From positions 186,001 through 250,000 of the forward strand of contig KV918824.1 in assembly GCA_002049455.2 (NCBI GenBank): a DNA stretch of 64,000 nt, written 5' to 3'. The notes beneath the pieces are model-generated. The model ran no database searches, was not told the DNA's origin, and worked only from the letters and a program-made list of their open reading frames with translations. Positions 31,901 through 43,400 of the stretch are shown here, in pieces. The stretch's first letter is position 1. The number at the start of each line of letters is the position of its first letter. Source of the stretch: Porphyra umbilicalis (taxonomy: Eukaryota; Rhodophyta; Bangiophyceae; Bangiales; Bangiaceae). A program made the translations under genes and the position numbers.

Positions 31901-32640
31901 GGGCGCGCCTAGGTCGGTGGCAGGTGCCAACCATCGACGAAATGGTGCCAGTGCCAAATCACCAGCGGCAGGCTGCCGTTTGTGGCCGAGGTTTGTAGCC
32001 ACGCAGATTTGCTCGGGCCGGGGCATACTCAAATGACCCGGGGTGCCTTGAGGGTACAGTCATGTGAAGATAACTGCATTTTACTTTACTGACGTCTCCC
32101 ATGGACCAATGACGAAGGAGCAACTCGGGAGGAGATGTTCAATTGAATGCGCCCTACCGTCATTTTGTTATCAACTAGTCCATCCTGCGACCGTGGATCC
32201 GACGTGCCTGCCATGGGGTCTGCAAGAGGAACCTATGCTCGCCGTCCTGCGCATTATGACCTCTTTTCGTGCGTGCCCTGGGCAGGAGAATGGCAACGTC
32301 ACAGCAGGGTGCCCTGGTCGAGGGGCGGAAAGCACGGCCAGATAGCCGATATGCTTGTTTCCTCCCGCGAGCGCCCTGGTACGGGCCGGTGATGGCCGCC
32401 TACCTAGAGTGGGCAAGCAGCCAGACTTCCCGGCCGGCTCCCTTGCACCGTTAATGGTTGACGCGCTGTGCTTGCTGAAGTCGATACTTGCCCGCAATTT
32501 CCCACTGATACGCGTACGTCGAAGGCAGTTCCCCCCAGCCGACCAACAGCGGAACAGAAAGTGCATCGTGGCGTGTAATTGAAGGAAGAACGTGATATTG
32601 AATTGGAACGGCTTTTTACCTTGATCTGTGCATCCGACGG
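28940..32640. other. Gene-poor spacer
   Basis: Several short frames and GC-variable sequence. It holds the second copy of the 26-nt dispersed motif (31592-31617) and poly-C/G tracts near 31260-31310 and 31755-31775. No coding region, RNA gene or complete element could be supported. Confidence 0.4.
31592..31617. repeat. Dispersed 26-nt motif, copy 2
   Basis: Same orientation as 25426-25451 with a single mismatch. Flanks are unrelated. Confidence 0.6.
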
Positions 32641-32684
32641 CATGTGAAGGAGGGACGATTCCTCGCCGAAGCCCCGGCGCCCTT

Positions 32685-32722
32685 GAGTCACTCCCGTCGA
32701 ATCACACTGATGCACCTCGAAT
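32685..32722. repeat. Left terminal inverted repeat of the pogo-like element
   Basis: Begins GAGTCACTCCCGTCG; inverted copy at 34668-34705. Confidence 0.8.
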
Positions 32723-32808
32723 CACACTCCAGTCATCAGATCCGGAATGACAAAAACAGGCTTGCAATCACAGGACAGACCAATCCAGTGATTAATTCTG
32801 GTATCGTG

Positions 32809-34515
32809 CTACTCGCTGTCCTCCGAGCTACTATCCCCTGCCCCCACCCCGCTATCTCCCTCCGACTCACTCTGCCCCCCCCCCTGACACATATTGAAGT
32901 GCCCTGCCAACGCCAAGCCCGCTTGCAACGACTTGGCGCATTCAGGGAAGACCCGAACCTCATCGCACCGGCATCCCACCCACGTCTTGCCCCCACGACG
33001 CACCTTGCTGACAGAAACGCGGCAGCGTTGGGTCTCTCGGGCAGCGACCTTCCCAACCAACAACTTCTCTTGTTGCTGCTTCTTCTGCTCACGCTTCTCG
33101 CGGCGATCAACCTTGGCGGCGGCCTCTTTGGCCGGCACCGCCTCCATCTCTTGATGCCGCGCCAACAGCAGAAAGGGGAAGTGGACGACGCCTCGCTGCA
33201 CCACAGCTTTGACGTTCTTGGGCCGCGCCTTGGACTGGTCGACCCGATCCTGGGCCGCCTGGATCACCATGGTCGCCGCGTGGCGCGCGGCGTCAGCGGC
33301 CGTTCCGCCGCTGTCGACCAAGCCCAAATTTGCACGGACATTCGCCTTCACCAAATCTGCATCAAACGGCCACAGGCCTCGCCGACGGAAGGCACCGATG
33401 ATGATAGGACGTGAGAAGGCCCGGCACTCTGCCTCGCAGGCGGCCATGAGCAAGGTGTCACGCGAGCTTGTGCTGGTGAGCATGCCGTCCATGATTGCCA
33501 CCTCATTGCGGCGCACCCTGTCCGCCTGCAGGGTGGCAAACGGTGCCTCGTCAAGCGGCTGGGTCATGTGTGAGGTATTCTTGGCGAGGGAGAAGAGGAA
33601 GAGATCTAGCCCAGTCGCAAACTCGACGATATCGGCGCGGCGGTTGGCGGCGAGCTGGTCTCCAAAAAGTCGGGCAGACATGCAGGGGTACAGAGCGTGA
33701 AACTCCTCTGCACCCTTGGTGAGCACGGGCTTGAACGTGTCCGCTTCCACGTATCTCGTGTCGTTCCACACGTAGTACCGCGGCCATATGCCGCGCGTCA
33801 CACGCGGCGCATGCTCCAGGTTAAGATCCACGGTTGCCTCCCCATCGTCCCGAAAGCGCCCCTTAAGGATGTACACGCTGAGCAGCACCGACCGGTTCGC
33901 GGCGACGAAGGTGAGCAGTGATGCCACGGTTCGGTTCCTGGTGGACCGCACATTGGTCCTCCCATTGTTTGCTGCCTCAATGCGGCGCAGCACGAGCTTG
34001 GCATTCTTCTGTACGAGACGCGTCTCATCGAAGTTGAACACGGCGTGGTTTGGGAAGCTGCAGTGGGTCAGGAAGTCCTTGAGCCCCGTTCAGAAATCGA
34101 AGACCCCTTCAAAGACCTGATGGCCTGCTCGTTTGTCCGCCAGGGTCTTGCAGGCTTGCTTTCTCAGGCTGCCGCGGTGGTGGCCAACAAATGTGCGTAC
34201 CCAGTTGCGGGACACGGACACGCCCCACTTACGGAGCACCAGCTCCCGCACTGGCGTTCCGCTCAGCTCAACGTTGTTGACACTGAATGCCTCAGCGATA
34301 GAGACCAGCACGGCCTCCTGCTCCGAGCTCAGCTTGTACTGCGCGTGCCGCTTGTTCTTGCCGCGGCGTGAGCGGTTGTAGGCCACCCGCAGCGACGAGA
34401 AGGACCGGTTGGTCTGCGCCGCCACGTACCCCAGAGCTTTCTCCAGCGTACCGAAGTTAGCCTAGACATCTTGTAGAAGCGCCAGGGCCGGGGATGTCGG
34501 CTGTTGGGTCGCCAT
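32809..34515 (-). pseudogene. pogo/Tigger-like transposase with two in-frame stops
   Basis: One minus frame runs from the ATG at 34515 to the stop at 32809 (569 codons) and is broken only by TAG at 34462-34464 and TGA at 34090-34092. The N-terminal part holds a helix-turn-helix region like CENP-B/pogo DNA-binding domains (LSSEQEAVLVSIAEAF ... WGVSVSRNWVRTFVGHH). The catalytic part begins FNFDETRLV (first Asp). The second Asp is probably in LFGDQ, and the third is in HMTQPLDEAPF, the usual pogo QPLD box. The tail is Lys/Arg-rich, with a Cys/His cluster (CRCDEVRVFPECAKS) and an acidic Ser-rich end. The enzyme would cut and paste the element. With two nonsense codons it is presumably inactive unless read through. 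Confidence 0.8.
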
Positions 34516-34667
34516 GTTTCTAGTGGGGGGGGGGGGGCGTGGGCCCGACCGACGGGGGCGGAGAGCGACCGGGTGCCCGTCTAGAAATCACTGGGATCCG
34601 CATCTCACTGATTGATTTCCCGCGCAAAATCTGGTTGGTCGCTCGAGTGGCAGGAGTCTGGGATGTG

Positions 34668-34705
34668 AATCGAGGTGCATCAGTGTGATTCGACGGGAGT
34701 GACTC
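34668..34705. repeat. Right terminal inverted repeat of the pogo-like element
   Basis: Ends CGACGGGAGTGACTC; inverted copy of 32685-32722. Confidence 0.8.
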
Positions 34706-34958
34706 CTTGGCCGTTTTGCATTCTCGGTCATCTGGGCTGTGCTTGGCCACTTGAGTGGAACAGTTTCTCCCTCATCGTCTCCCCCACCACACATTTCACC
34801 GCTGCGGCGCGCGTTCCCTGCATAACAACGACCTTGTCAGCGACTTTTTTTCCCCTCCCGTGGGAAATGGTAAGACGACCTGCCTCCCCCCCCCCCATGG
34901 CAGGCACCCACTCCTGTGCCAGCGCTGTTGAGGATGCATTGGCCGCGTGCCTGGGCAC

Positions 34959-36428
34959 ATGGCGCCTGTTGGTGTGCGCCATGCACACCGACTGCCTTTC
35001 ACCAGTCGGCGGAACCGAGGTGGGGAGCCTCAGGCTGATGCTGGCACGACGGCGGACGCGACTGGCACTGATTCCCTCCCTGACAGGACCGACGACGTCC
35101 CGCAGCTCTTGTTCAACCGTCTGTGCTCGTCTGACAGCCTCGCGCTTGCAGACGTGTCGACAGGCTGGCAAACGGCCTGCGCCATCGATGCCCGGTACGT
35201 TACTGCGGCGGCGGCGGTGTTGCCCAGCGCGGGTACGCCGACCGAGTGCAACGAGTTCGTGCGCACGAGGTTGGGCCCACCGAGTGGGACTCAGCGTAAT
35301 GGCCGGTTGCTTGTAGTGCCTCTCGTTCCACAGGCTACTAAAGCCTCACAAGGACGGCTGATTCTCCTGTGCCTCCGCGTTGTCGCCAGTTTAATCAAGT
35401 CATACAAGGCGCTCGACCTGGCAGCCCCGGGGCCCTGGAACGCCCTCGGCTGGGCCGATAACCGTCTACCATTTTCTCCAAAGCAGCTGGCACGCCTTCT
35501 TGCATGCGTGCGTTTGCGCAATGACGATGGCATGTCGGCGTGGGAGGCGCGACAAGTGTGGGGCATCCGCCTCGACATCTGCTGGGTCGACAGTGCTGAC
35601 GTCCACGGCGTCAAGGTTTCGGGGGGGGAGATGCCCGAAGTCCTTTTCAACTGTCGGGCGGCCCTTCGAGTCGTGTTTATCGATATGGGTAACGACATTT
35701 CGCCTGTCGGCGTGACGCAACGAGCTGCTATGAAGGAAGTCCTGACCAACCTCCGACGTCGGGCGCGGCGCGTGCTCGTCGCGCGACGACTGGTGTTGAA
35801 CTACACGGGCAAAGACGTTACAATTCGTGCGGGACCCCGGGGGCGCCGCCAGAACCTCAGAACGTGGATGAGCATGGCCAAGAGCGTAGAGCACTCGCCC
35901 ATTTTGAAGTTCCTCTACGGCGCTTTGACCGTCGATGAGGCGCATGCCGCCGCCCTTTTGGGCTTCCTTCCGGCCATCTACGACCAGGTGGCAATTTCCT
36001 GGCCCAAGATGGAGCGACATCGCGCTTGCACGCACTGGGCGCCGGTGGAACGGCACGTCGTCCGCGTTGCGGTCTGTGCATTTTCTTTCGGAGATACTAG
36101 TGATACTTTTGTGGCGGACGTGACCGCTCACATGGCTTGCCTGGGCGTGGCCCGTGTGTGCATCTCGCTAGGTCGGCGCCTCAGTCCCCTGCCGTTGCGC
36201 AGCCGCTGCGGCATACCGTTCTTGGCGGGATGCTCCAGTCGCCTGGCGATAGAAGCTCCGTGCTGTGGTCGATGCTCGCAGGGTGCTGGCGAGAGGGCGC
36301 CCTCGGACGTCGGCCACACACCAGCGGCTGAGATTGACGTGGGCACGGACTACATTCGCGATGGCGGGGGTGACGAGTGGGTGGAGAAGTGGAGGGGGGC
36401 GTCATTCGCGAGGTACGTACATTGGTAG
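34959..36428 (+). CDS. Hypothetical protein (489 aa), unrecognised
   Basis: An open frame from ATG 34959 (MAPVGVRHAHRLPF) to the TAG ending at 36428. Composition and hydrophobic patterning look protein-like throughout (WNALGWADNRLPFSPKQLARLL, VRRLRNDDG-type stretches, VLFNCRAALRVVFIDMGN, LVLNYTGKDVTIRAG, YDQVAISWPKMERHRACTHW). No signal peptide or clear membrane segment is seen, and I recognise no family. It lies 250 bp beyond the pogo-like element on the opposite strand and could belong to another mobile element or be a host gene. The start is uncertain, because an earlier near-cognate codon (34947) is in frame. Confidence 0.5.
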   Translation: MAPVGVRHAHRLPFTSRRNRGGEPQADAGTTADATGTDSLPDRTDDVPQLLFNRLCSSDSLALADVSTGWQTACAIDARYVTAAAAVLPSAGTPTECNEFVRTRLGPPSGTQRNGRLLVVPLVPQATKASQGRLILLCLRVVASLIKSYKALDLAAPGPWNALGWADNRLPFSPKQLARLLACVRLRNDDGMSAWEARQVWGIRLDICWVDSADVHGVKVSGGEMPEVLFNCRAALRVVFIDMGNDISPVGVTQRAAMKEVLTNLRRRARRVLVARRLVLNYTGKDVTIRAGPRGRRQNLRTWMSMAKSVEHSPILKFLYGALTVDEAHAAALLGFLPAIYDQVAISWPKMERHRACTHWAPVERHVVRVAVCAFSFGDTSDTFVADVTAHMACLGVARVCISLGRRLSPLPLRSRCGIPFLAGCSSRLAIEAPCCGRCSQGAGERAPSDVGHTPAAEIDVGTDYIRDGGGDEWVEKWRGASFARYVHW

Positions 36429-36959
36429 CAAGAAAGACACTTGCACGCAGGTAGGCCGCGTCAACATACGCCCCTCGCCAAGAGCGACGACGCCTACGAC
36501 TAGTGGCCACTGACGACCCTAACGTCACCCGTCGTGCACGAGCTGCCACATCCCCCGATGCCACACCCCCCGACACTCACACAGACCGCTGTGGCGACCA
36601 CTGCGGCGACCGAACAGAGCCCATCTATCCCCTCCGTGTGGCGCGCGCCGCCGTGCCGGGCCATATACACGCCGCGCAGCCGGCGAGAATATCCGGCGCC
36701 GCCCGCCCCACCCCCTCATCAAACCTGACGCGCGTCCCATGCTTGCCAGCGACGGCGCTGCGGACACCCCGACCCCCACGGCACCCCCCCTGCCCCACCT
36801 CTTCTGCCGCCCATCGGCACCCTCCAGTAGACGGCGTCCCCCAGCCATCCTCAAGCGCCGCTGCTGGCGCATGCCCTTCGCGTCACTGATGTCGCACTCA
36901 TAGAGGACCGCTCGCCGAGGTGCGCCCGTCGCCGGCAGCCGGCCACGGCAGGCACAACC

Positions 36960-38090
36960 AAAATCGTGCGAACAATAGGGAAGCACGACCCAAAGAGTGC
37001 CTCACCCACAAAACGTGACACGCCGCACGAGAGCAAGTGCGCGCTGAAGACAAAGGGGCGCACAACACGAAGGGTGCGTCAACTCCAGAAAACAGGGCGG
37101 CGCGCACAACCAACAGCGTGCGCACGACAGGAAAGTACGACCAAAATGATGCTTCACCTTGAAACCCCGACGCGCCGCAGGACAGGATGTGCGCACTTAA
37201 ACACCGGGGCGCACAACCCGAAGGGTGCGTCAAACCCCAAACACGGGGCGGCGCGCCCCACCAAAAGCGTGCGAACGATAAGGAAGCACGACCTTGAGAT
37301 TGCTTTACCCGAAAAACCCTACAAGCCGCACGAGAGCAAGTGCGCGCTAAGACACCGGGGCGCACAACCCGAAGGGTGCGTCAAACCCGAAAGAAGGGGC
37401 GGCGCGCGCAACTAAAAGCGTGCGAACGATAGGGAAGCACGACCCAAAGAGTGCTTCGTCCAGAAAGCCCGACGCGCGGCACCAGAGCAAGTGGGCGCAA
37501 AAAAACCGGGACGCGCAAACCGAAGGGTGCGTTAAATCCTGAACACGGGGCTGCAGGCACAACCAAATGCTTGCAAATGATAGAGGAGCACGATTAAAAG
37601 AGTGCCGCACCCACAAAACATGACACGCCGCACGAGAGCAAGTGCGAGCTACAACCCGGGACGCACCACCCGATGGGTGCGTCAAAGGGTCGCGATGTGT
37701 GCGTCAAACCCAGAACATGGGGCGGCGCGCACAACCAGAAGCGTGCGAACGATAGGGAAGCACGACCCAAAGAGTGCTTCACCGAGAAAACCTCACACGC
37801 CGCACGAGAGCAGGTGGGCGCTGGTGAAAACGGGGCGCACAACCCGAAGGATGCGTCAACCGCAGAACTTGGGGCGGCGCGCACAACCAACAGCGTGCAC
37901 ACGACGGGGGAGCACGACCCAAAGGATGCTTCACCCAGGAACCCGGCACGCCGCACGAGAGCAAATGGATGCGTGAATCGGGGCGCACAACCCGACGGGT
38001 GCGTCACACCCAGTCACGGGGCGCGGTGTGCGTGTGCGAGTGCAAGCGGGCAAAGGTAGCGCACAACACGAAGGGTGCGTCAGACCGCAG
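36960..38090. repeat. Satellite array, about 7 units of ~150 bp
   Basis: Recurrent landmarks such as GCACGAGAGCAAGTGCG recur near 37027, 37178, 37327, 37472, 37630, 37799 and 37947, and CGAAGGGTGCGTCAA and GGAAGCACGACC recur with the same spacing. Units are 70-90% alike by eye. The unit length is close to a multiple of three, so both strands carry repetitive open frames of about 50-residue units. The plus-strand units read like IGKHDPKSASP ... HESKCAL, and the minus-strand units are hydrophobic and Cys-rich. Neither is convincing as a gene. Confidence 0.85.
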
Positions 38091-38099
38091 AAACCCGGC

Positions 38100-40600
38100 C
38101 TCAACGTGTGTGTGAGCGAACCGCACGAACCTCAGGGTGTGTCGATCAACCAGGTGCTCTAAGGGAGCTCAGCCCGGGGGCGTGCGTCACCTCCGGTACG
38201 GGTCGCCGTGCGCGGCGCACGGCAGTTGCGGTGTGCAGACGGCCCCGCGAAGGAGACGCGTTCGAGCAAGACGGGCCTTCGACGTGCGCACAGACCGACA
38301 AGGAGAGGTGTTCCCGCACGGCCCGGCCGCAGCGAGTCGCTCGTTCGATCTTAACCCCAATCCAGTACCCGGTCGGGTAGCCTGGTCAGCAATCTGAATT
38401 GTTTAAATTGTGGTGGCGGCGTTCCATGATCAGTGATTGCAACTTCGAATGATCGCACAGATCGAGCTGCTCTCCTTCAGACAGCTGTAAGAATCAACGA
38501 CAATTGGCAAATGATCCGGTAAAATTGTGTCCGACAAACATAATGCTATCCTCCAAAAAAAGGCGGTTGGAGGGAGAAGCGAGGCAGAGCCGACGACACA
38601 GCATAAAAATGAAGTCGGATTGGTGGTTCGACAAGCCACGATCGTACTATTGGCTGAGAATTGCCGCCAGTAATCTTGCAAGCCAATCAACGTGTCTTGC
38701 AGGGGTCACGCAGAGAAAATTGCAACCCACAATGAGATTTCCTGAGATTTTTGGGCCGCTTGCTCGGGCCTGAAGAGGGCATGGAGAGGGTTCTGGGCCA
38801 GACCTGTGATTTGTCATGAGATCAACAAATTTCTTCAGATTTCTTGAGATCCTGATGTGCGTTTCAAGCGCGCAGAGCTGCATGAGGAGACTGTGTAAGG
38901 AACTCACATGATTCCTAATTTTTTCATTGGTCCACGTACGCTGTTGAATGATTGCAACCACTCTGCAACCGCCATTTTTTGGATGTCAGCAATACAATTA
39001 TGACTTTCAACTGCGTCCATTCGAGACGTGACACCCCTGGAAGCCTGACATTTTTGTGTTCAGGCAGGCTGCCCCTATCAGTGATGGATGTAGCCTCCAA
39101 AGAAAATCGAACCAAAGCTCTTGACATGGTCACTTGTGCGAGCATGCGGCGAAGTCCTGTGCCCGCGCTGCGCGCCTTGACGATCTTTGGGTTCCACAGT
39201 GCGCTCGATCACCGTGACGGCACGTCTCTGTGAGGGCACAATACACCGGTGCGACAATCGCGGTCTGGATATGGGCCACTTTCGCAAAGGTCTTCCACGT
39301 AGATCTCGCTTCGTCCCTCGGACGAGGTACTGACGAGACCGCTCGTTACTACCGCTTGCCGCACGCCACATGCTCGGACCCGTGTGGGAGTCCCATGACG
39401 ACGACGTGGAGTTGACGGTCTGTGTTGCCCGCTTGAGTCGACGTGAACGAGCCTGGATCTGTGTTACCTGTGTGCACGCTCGAGTATCCGTGTTACGCTA
39501 CTCTGGTTTCCTGTGCTCCACCGACACCCACACGACGGCGTGAGATCGCCGCTGCCGACCTCTGTCGACCGTGAAGACGTTGACGGTCTGCGTCGCGAAC
39601 GGCTTCCTGTGTGACGGTTGCTGCCTTTTCTGCTCATTCATGCTCGTGAAAGCGAGCCTGGACGTCTGTTACGTGACCACGGTCTGTTAAGAGTGATCCC
39701 GCACATGTGTTACTGGACGACGGCCTGCTTAGCACTTGGTAGCGGCCGCCGGTGACACCTCTGGGACCTGTGCTGTACTCCACGCGACGGCTCGTTGTCA
39801 CGTGCTTCTCAATGACACGCGCTCGGAGCTCTGCTGGCGACACCTGACTACTATAGACACGTGAATGGTCTGTGTCGCGCTTGGGTCCTGCTGTTTCTGG
39901 GCCTTGTCTTGTGCTGCGCGGCGGTACCCACGGTCGACGCCGGTCGACTGCCTCATGGCGACGGTCTGTGTCGCACTTTATTTAGTTGTGCCAGCGTCCG
40001 GACCTGTGGGGCCTACCACTCGACGACTGGTTGCCACGCACTTCACCAAGAAACGTGCAAGGACTGCTGCGGGCGACATAAGACGACTGCAGAGAGGTTA
40101 CTGGTCTGTTTCGTACAGGTGCGGTTGACGGTCTGTGGTACCCACGGAGGCTGCTCTGGAAGAGGCTGTGCCTGCGAAGGGGCACGCTGGACAGCTTTTC
40201 CCCGCTTCACGCTCGTGACACTTGCTTGTCGCACAGCGGGCGACGACGGACTACTGCAGAGCCTTTGACTGTTGGACGAGCTCTGATACAGGCTTGGTCT
40301 GCCGGATCCCGATGTCGGGAAGCGAAGTGTCGGGAGGCGGCCCGTCAACACCGGGGTCCACGCCTGGGTCCACGCCGGAGCGGGCCTCCGCCGCAAGAAG
40401 TACCTCCTTGAAAAATGAACTATGGTCCCAACATAGAGTACGTTTAACACGGTTGGGTCTCTTCAGCGAGTAGAGATGCATGCGTGCGCTCCTTTCATGT
40501 TGTGGTTATGTTGACAGGAAGTGTCTGTCAAGGGTCCCTCAGTACGGCAACTGACGTCTTCAGCTACTGATTTCCATGTCCTACTTCTTTCTTCAGTCGG
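38100..40600. other. Spacer with diverged repeats, no gene called
   Basis: AT-richer from 38380 to 39100. Between about 39400 and 40150 the phrase GACGGTCTGTG recurs (near 39413, 39580, 39962 and 40128, and changed near 39867) in diverged surroundings, suggesting an old tandem array. Short frames (for example 39861-40268) pass through it without recognisable domains. Confidence 0.4.
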
Positions 40601-40635
40601 CTGTGTGGTCTGAGTTTGCTCGGTAGGGACAGAAC

Positions 40636-41223
40636 ATGGTGCGTGCTATTTATCAGTACAAGATGGACGCTGAACGTATTGAGAACCACCAAGACGCCCC
40701 AAAGCATGACTGCTTGACGTGGATCTGCCCGAAATGCCACTTGGAAGGGCCCAGGAAGGACATCGCAAGATGCCTTCGTACCGCCATGGAGCGGGCTGTC
40801 GACCAGGCCGTGTCCAAGATCGACTTTACGGTGGCCGGTCGCATTGGGAAAAAGAAGGAATACAAGGTAGCCCTGGAAAGGAAGCTGCGTAACGTTTACA
40901 ACCGCAGACGAATCGCTGCGCGTCTGATGATCTACCGCAAGATGGGCGTCTACTTGGACGCTGGCGTACCGCAGGCGACGATACAGCCTCTTCAAGTGCT
41001 ACGCGGTAATGAAGACCAGCTCGCCCCAGCCAGTGCGGCTGTCTCGGACCGGGTTACTCGATACCAGCTGGTACTGGACGACTCTGACGCCAGGGCCACG
41101 TGCTTCCTCGACTTGGAGGCGACTGCTGCCTCTATTATTGCTGAGATTTTATGCGTCGACCCCGGAGACATCACCGCTGGGACCCGGGCTGCGGGAGCAC
41201 ACCACATCAAGAGCTACATTTAG
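40636..41223 (+). CDS. Hypothetical protein, possibly spliced at the 3' end
   Basis: 195 aa from ATG 40636 (MVRAIYQYKMDAERIENH) to TAG. It has a CPKCH pair near residue 31 and a basic helical stretch (KKEYKVALERKLRNVYNRRRIAARLMIYRKMG) that suggests nucleic-acid binding. The composition is unlike chance frames here. Immediately downstream another frame (about 41243-41357) reads as a well-formed C-terminus (VVQCICDELKDIAASQ) ending in TAG, so the true gene may use a small intron or contain a frameshift near 41170-41240. No family recognised. Neighbours give no functional hint. Confidence 0.5.
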   Translation: MVRAIYQYKMDAERIENHQDAPKHDCLTWICPKCHLEGPRKDIARCLRTAMERAVDQAVSKIDFTVAGRIGKKKEYKVALERKLRNVYNRRRIAARLMIYRKMGVYLDAGVPQATIQPLQVLRGNEDQLAPASAAVSDRVTRYQLVLDDSDARATCFLDLEATAASIIAEILCVDPGDITAGTRAAGAHHIKSYI

Positions 41224-41359
41224 AAAAACGAAATGCCTAAGCCTTCCGGCCGGACAGCGCGGACGTACGCAATGCAGTTGTCCAGTGCATCTGTGACGAA
41301 CTCAAGGATATTGCTGCTTCTCAGTTCAACCTGTCTGCTGATGAAGAGGCGGACTAGAA

Positions 41360-42900
41360 CAGCCCGAGTGATCATCATATGCTTGAGGGGTTGCTGTTTC
41401 TTCTGCTTTTTATTTGTCTTTTATCTCTCTGTGCGTTAATTATTCTCCTTGACTTATTCTTTCTCATTGCCCCAAGGACAGTCTCGTAGAACCACGTAGT
41501 AGAAGAAGCGGAGCACTATATCTCATCACTTCTTTGTTTCTCTCTCGAAGACAGTCTCTGAGACTGGTTGCAGGGCAGGAAATCAGCGTGTTCGACGGAT
41601 GAAAAAACGGATGAGCAGCAGAATTATTATGCAGTTCTTCTGGCAGACAGTCCATGAGCAGGTGCAACAAAAAGAGCAGCCTGATAGGTTCCAGGACAGA
41701 CGTTGATGTGGATCTTTCAGACGGACTGGGAAGCCAGCTGGCACATTACCCAACGAACAGTGATGAGGATCGTTTTCATGTCTGACTTACAGACAGGGTG
41801 GCACGATAGTCGCCAAAAAAATGTCCCGCGAATGAACGTGGGACGAGCTTCGAGTTCGTTCTTCAGTCTGTATCAGCAGATGTTCAACCGGAATGGCATT
41901 CTGGGTTAGTCAGCGAGCCATCATACGGAATGTAAAAAAAGATAGAGCCGGAGACAAGCGCACTGACAGGCCTCTGGGTGATCTATAAGTCTATGTGAAC
42001 AGTCTGTCCTGACGAACTGGTTTAGGGAAAATACTGTGTCCTTTTTCTCCAAACCATCATCAGCAAAACGATTGCGCAACCTGTGTAGTAAAGCTGTTGA
42101 TGGAAAAATGTCGCTGGACTATCGTCGAGGCCAGTCTCTAGAACGATTCTCGCAACGATCCCGCTGTCGTCTCGCAGTCGTCATGACACGATCCGCGAAA
42201 TTGCTCCCCGAATGATTCCACGGTCCGCTTCCAGACTGTCTTCAGGATTCGCTCCAAGCAATCCCAGGGCGGTCTGTGCCATCGTCTCCGGAATTGTTTG
42301 ACCATAAATCCAGGAGATAACCTTTTATAGATCTCAAAGTGATAATCCTGCAGATGTTCTCAGATAGGATTCCATCTCACTGTGTACTGTACTCACAGCA
42401 ACGCAATCGATTGTCCTCACGACCGTGACAGGTACTTGGAGGGGGCATATGTCGCGTGCGAACGATCATTGCTCTTTTGCAGACATCTGCTTTTCTGTCT
42501 CTAAGTACGGTGCGACATCTGCTTTTCTGTCACTAAGTACGGTGCGAGTGCTGGTACAAGACAAAACATATTTAGCAGCTTCTCATACTTTTAATCGAAC
42601 ATCTTGGTCATCGGGGCAGGGCCGGTTCTCCAATCTCGTCGCGCCCCCTTCCGACCTCGGAATGCAAGCGCGCTGCGATCGCAGCAAGGTGTGCCCAGCT
42701 GGGACCCACGCTGCAGCTTGGGTGCTCACGCCCGGCGCAGAACGTTTGCAGCAGCGGATGCTGGTTGGGCATCGCCAGCGCGGCAGGTGGCGCCCATGAC
42801 CCACCTTCTTGGTGTGCTCTTTCGCCTGTCGGCTCGCCTTCGACGTAGCTGCGGTGCCCGCTTCCTCGCCGTTGCCGGCGCCGCCAGCACTGCAGTCCTG
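41360..42900. other. Spacer, no gene recognised
   Basis: AT-richer sequence with short frames only. It contains an exact-spacing tandem duplication of a 32-bp unit (42482-42545) differing at one base. Confidence 0.4.
42482..42545. repeat. Tandem duplication, 2 x 32 bp
   Basis: GACATCTGCTTTTCTGTC ... AAGTACGGTGC at 42482 and 42514, with one substitution (TCT versus ACT). Confidence 0.85.
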
Positions 42901-42902
42901 TG

Positions 42903-43400
42903 TGGGTGGTGTGTAGGGTATTGCGCTGTTGGCCTCAGTATCAAAGTGGTCTGGAAGTAAATGGGGCGGGGGGGGGGGGGGTGACGGGATGTATGGCAGT
43001 GATGCTGTTTCTGACGCCTGGCGCTTTTCCTTGGGACCGTCGCTGTCTGTTTTCCTTTGTGCACCTTGTACGTAGAACTGTTGGTTGGTATTGGTGTCCT
43101 CCTTACGCAGAGCGCCTGGCGTATGTGATTGTTGGGGAGAAGCGTGGTCCATGGCGGTATGGTGTGGGGCGCTGCGCTGTCGGCATCGGTATCAGGATGG
43201 TGTGGAAGAGGACGGCGCGGTGGGGGGGTAGAGGGGTGATGGGATGTGAGAGTGACAGTACTGTTTCTGACGCCTGACGCTCTTCATTGGGCCCGTCGCT
43301 GTCGGCTTTCCTTTGTACGTCTTGTACGTGGAACTGTTGGCCTCGGTGTCTCCTTCACGCAGAGCGCCCGGCGTATGTGCATGTTGGGAAGTATTGTGGT
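42903..43400. repeat. Diverged tandem duplication, period about 257 bp
   Basis: TGTTTCTGACGCCTG at about 43005 recurs at 43262, and CGCAGAGCGCC, CCGTCGCTGTC and GGCGTATGTG keep the same offset. The copies are about 75-80% alike by eye. A poly-G tract (42968-42981) lies in the first copy. Confidence 0.75.

Larger units (their letters stand above)
32685..34705. mobile_element. pogo-like DNA transposon (about 2.0 kb)
   Basis: Inverted repeats of at least 36 bp bound the unit: GAGTCACTCCCGTCGAATCA starts the left end at 32685, and its complement ends at 34705. The enclosed gene on the minus strand encodes a CENP-B/HTH plus DDE_1-type transposase. CTT stands immediately outside both ends (32682-32684 and 34706-34708). 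This could be a 3-bp duplication, although pogo elements normally duplicate TA, so the exact ends are not certain. Confidence 0.75.

Noticed and set aside
36960-38090. CRISPR array or long repetitive protein gene
   Set aside because: No constant repeat alternating with unique spacers. Diverged units with open frames on both strands fit a satellite better.
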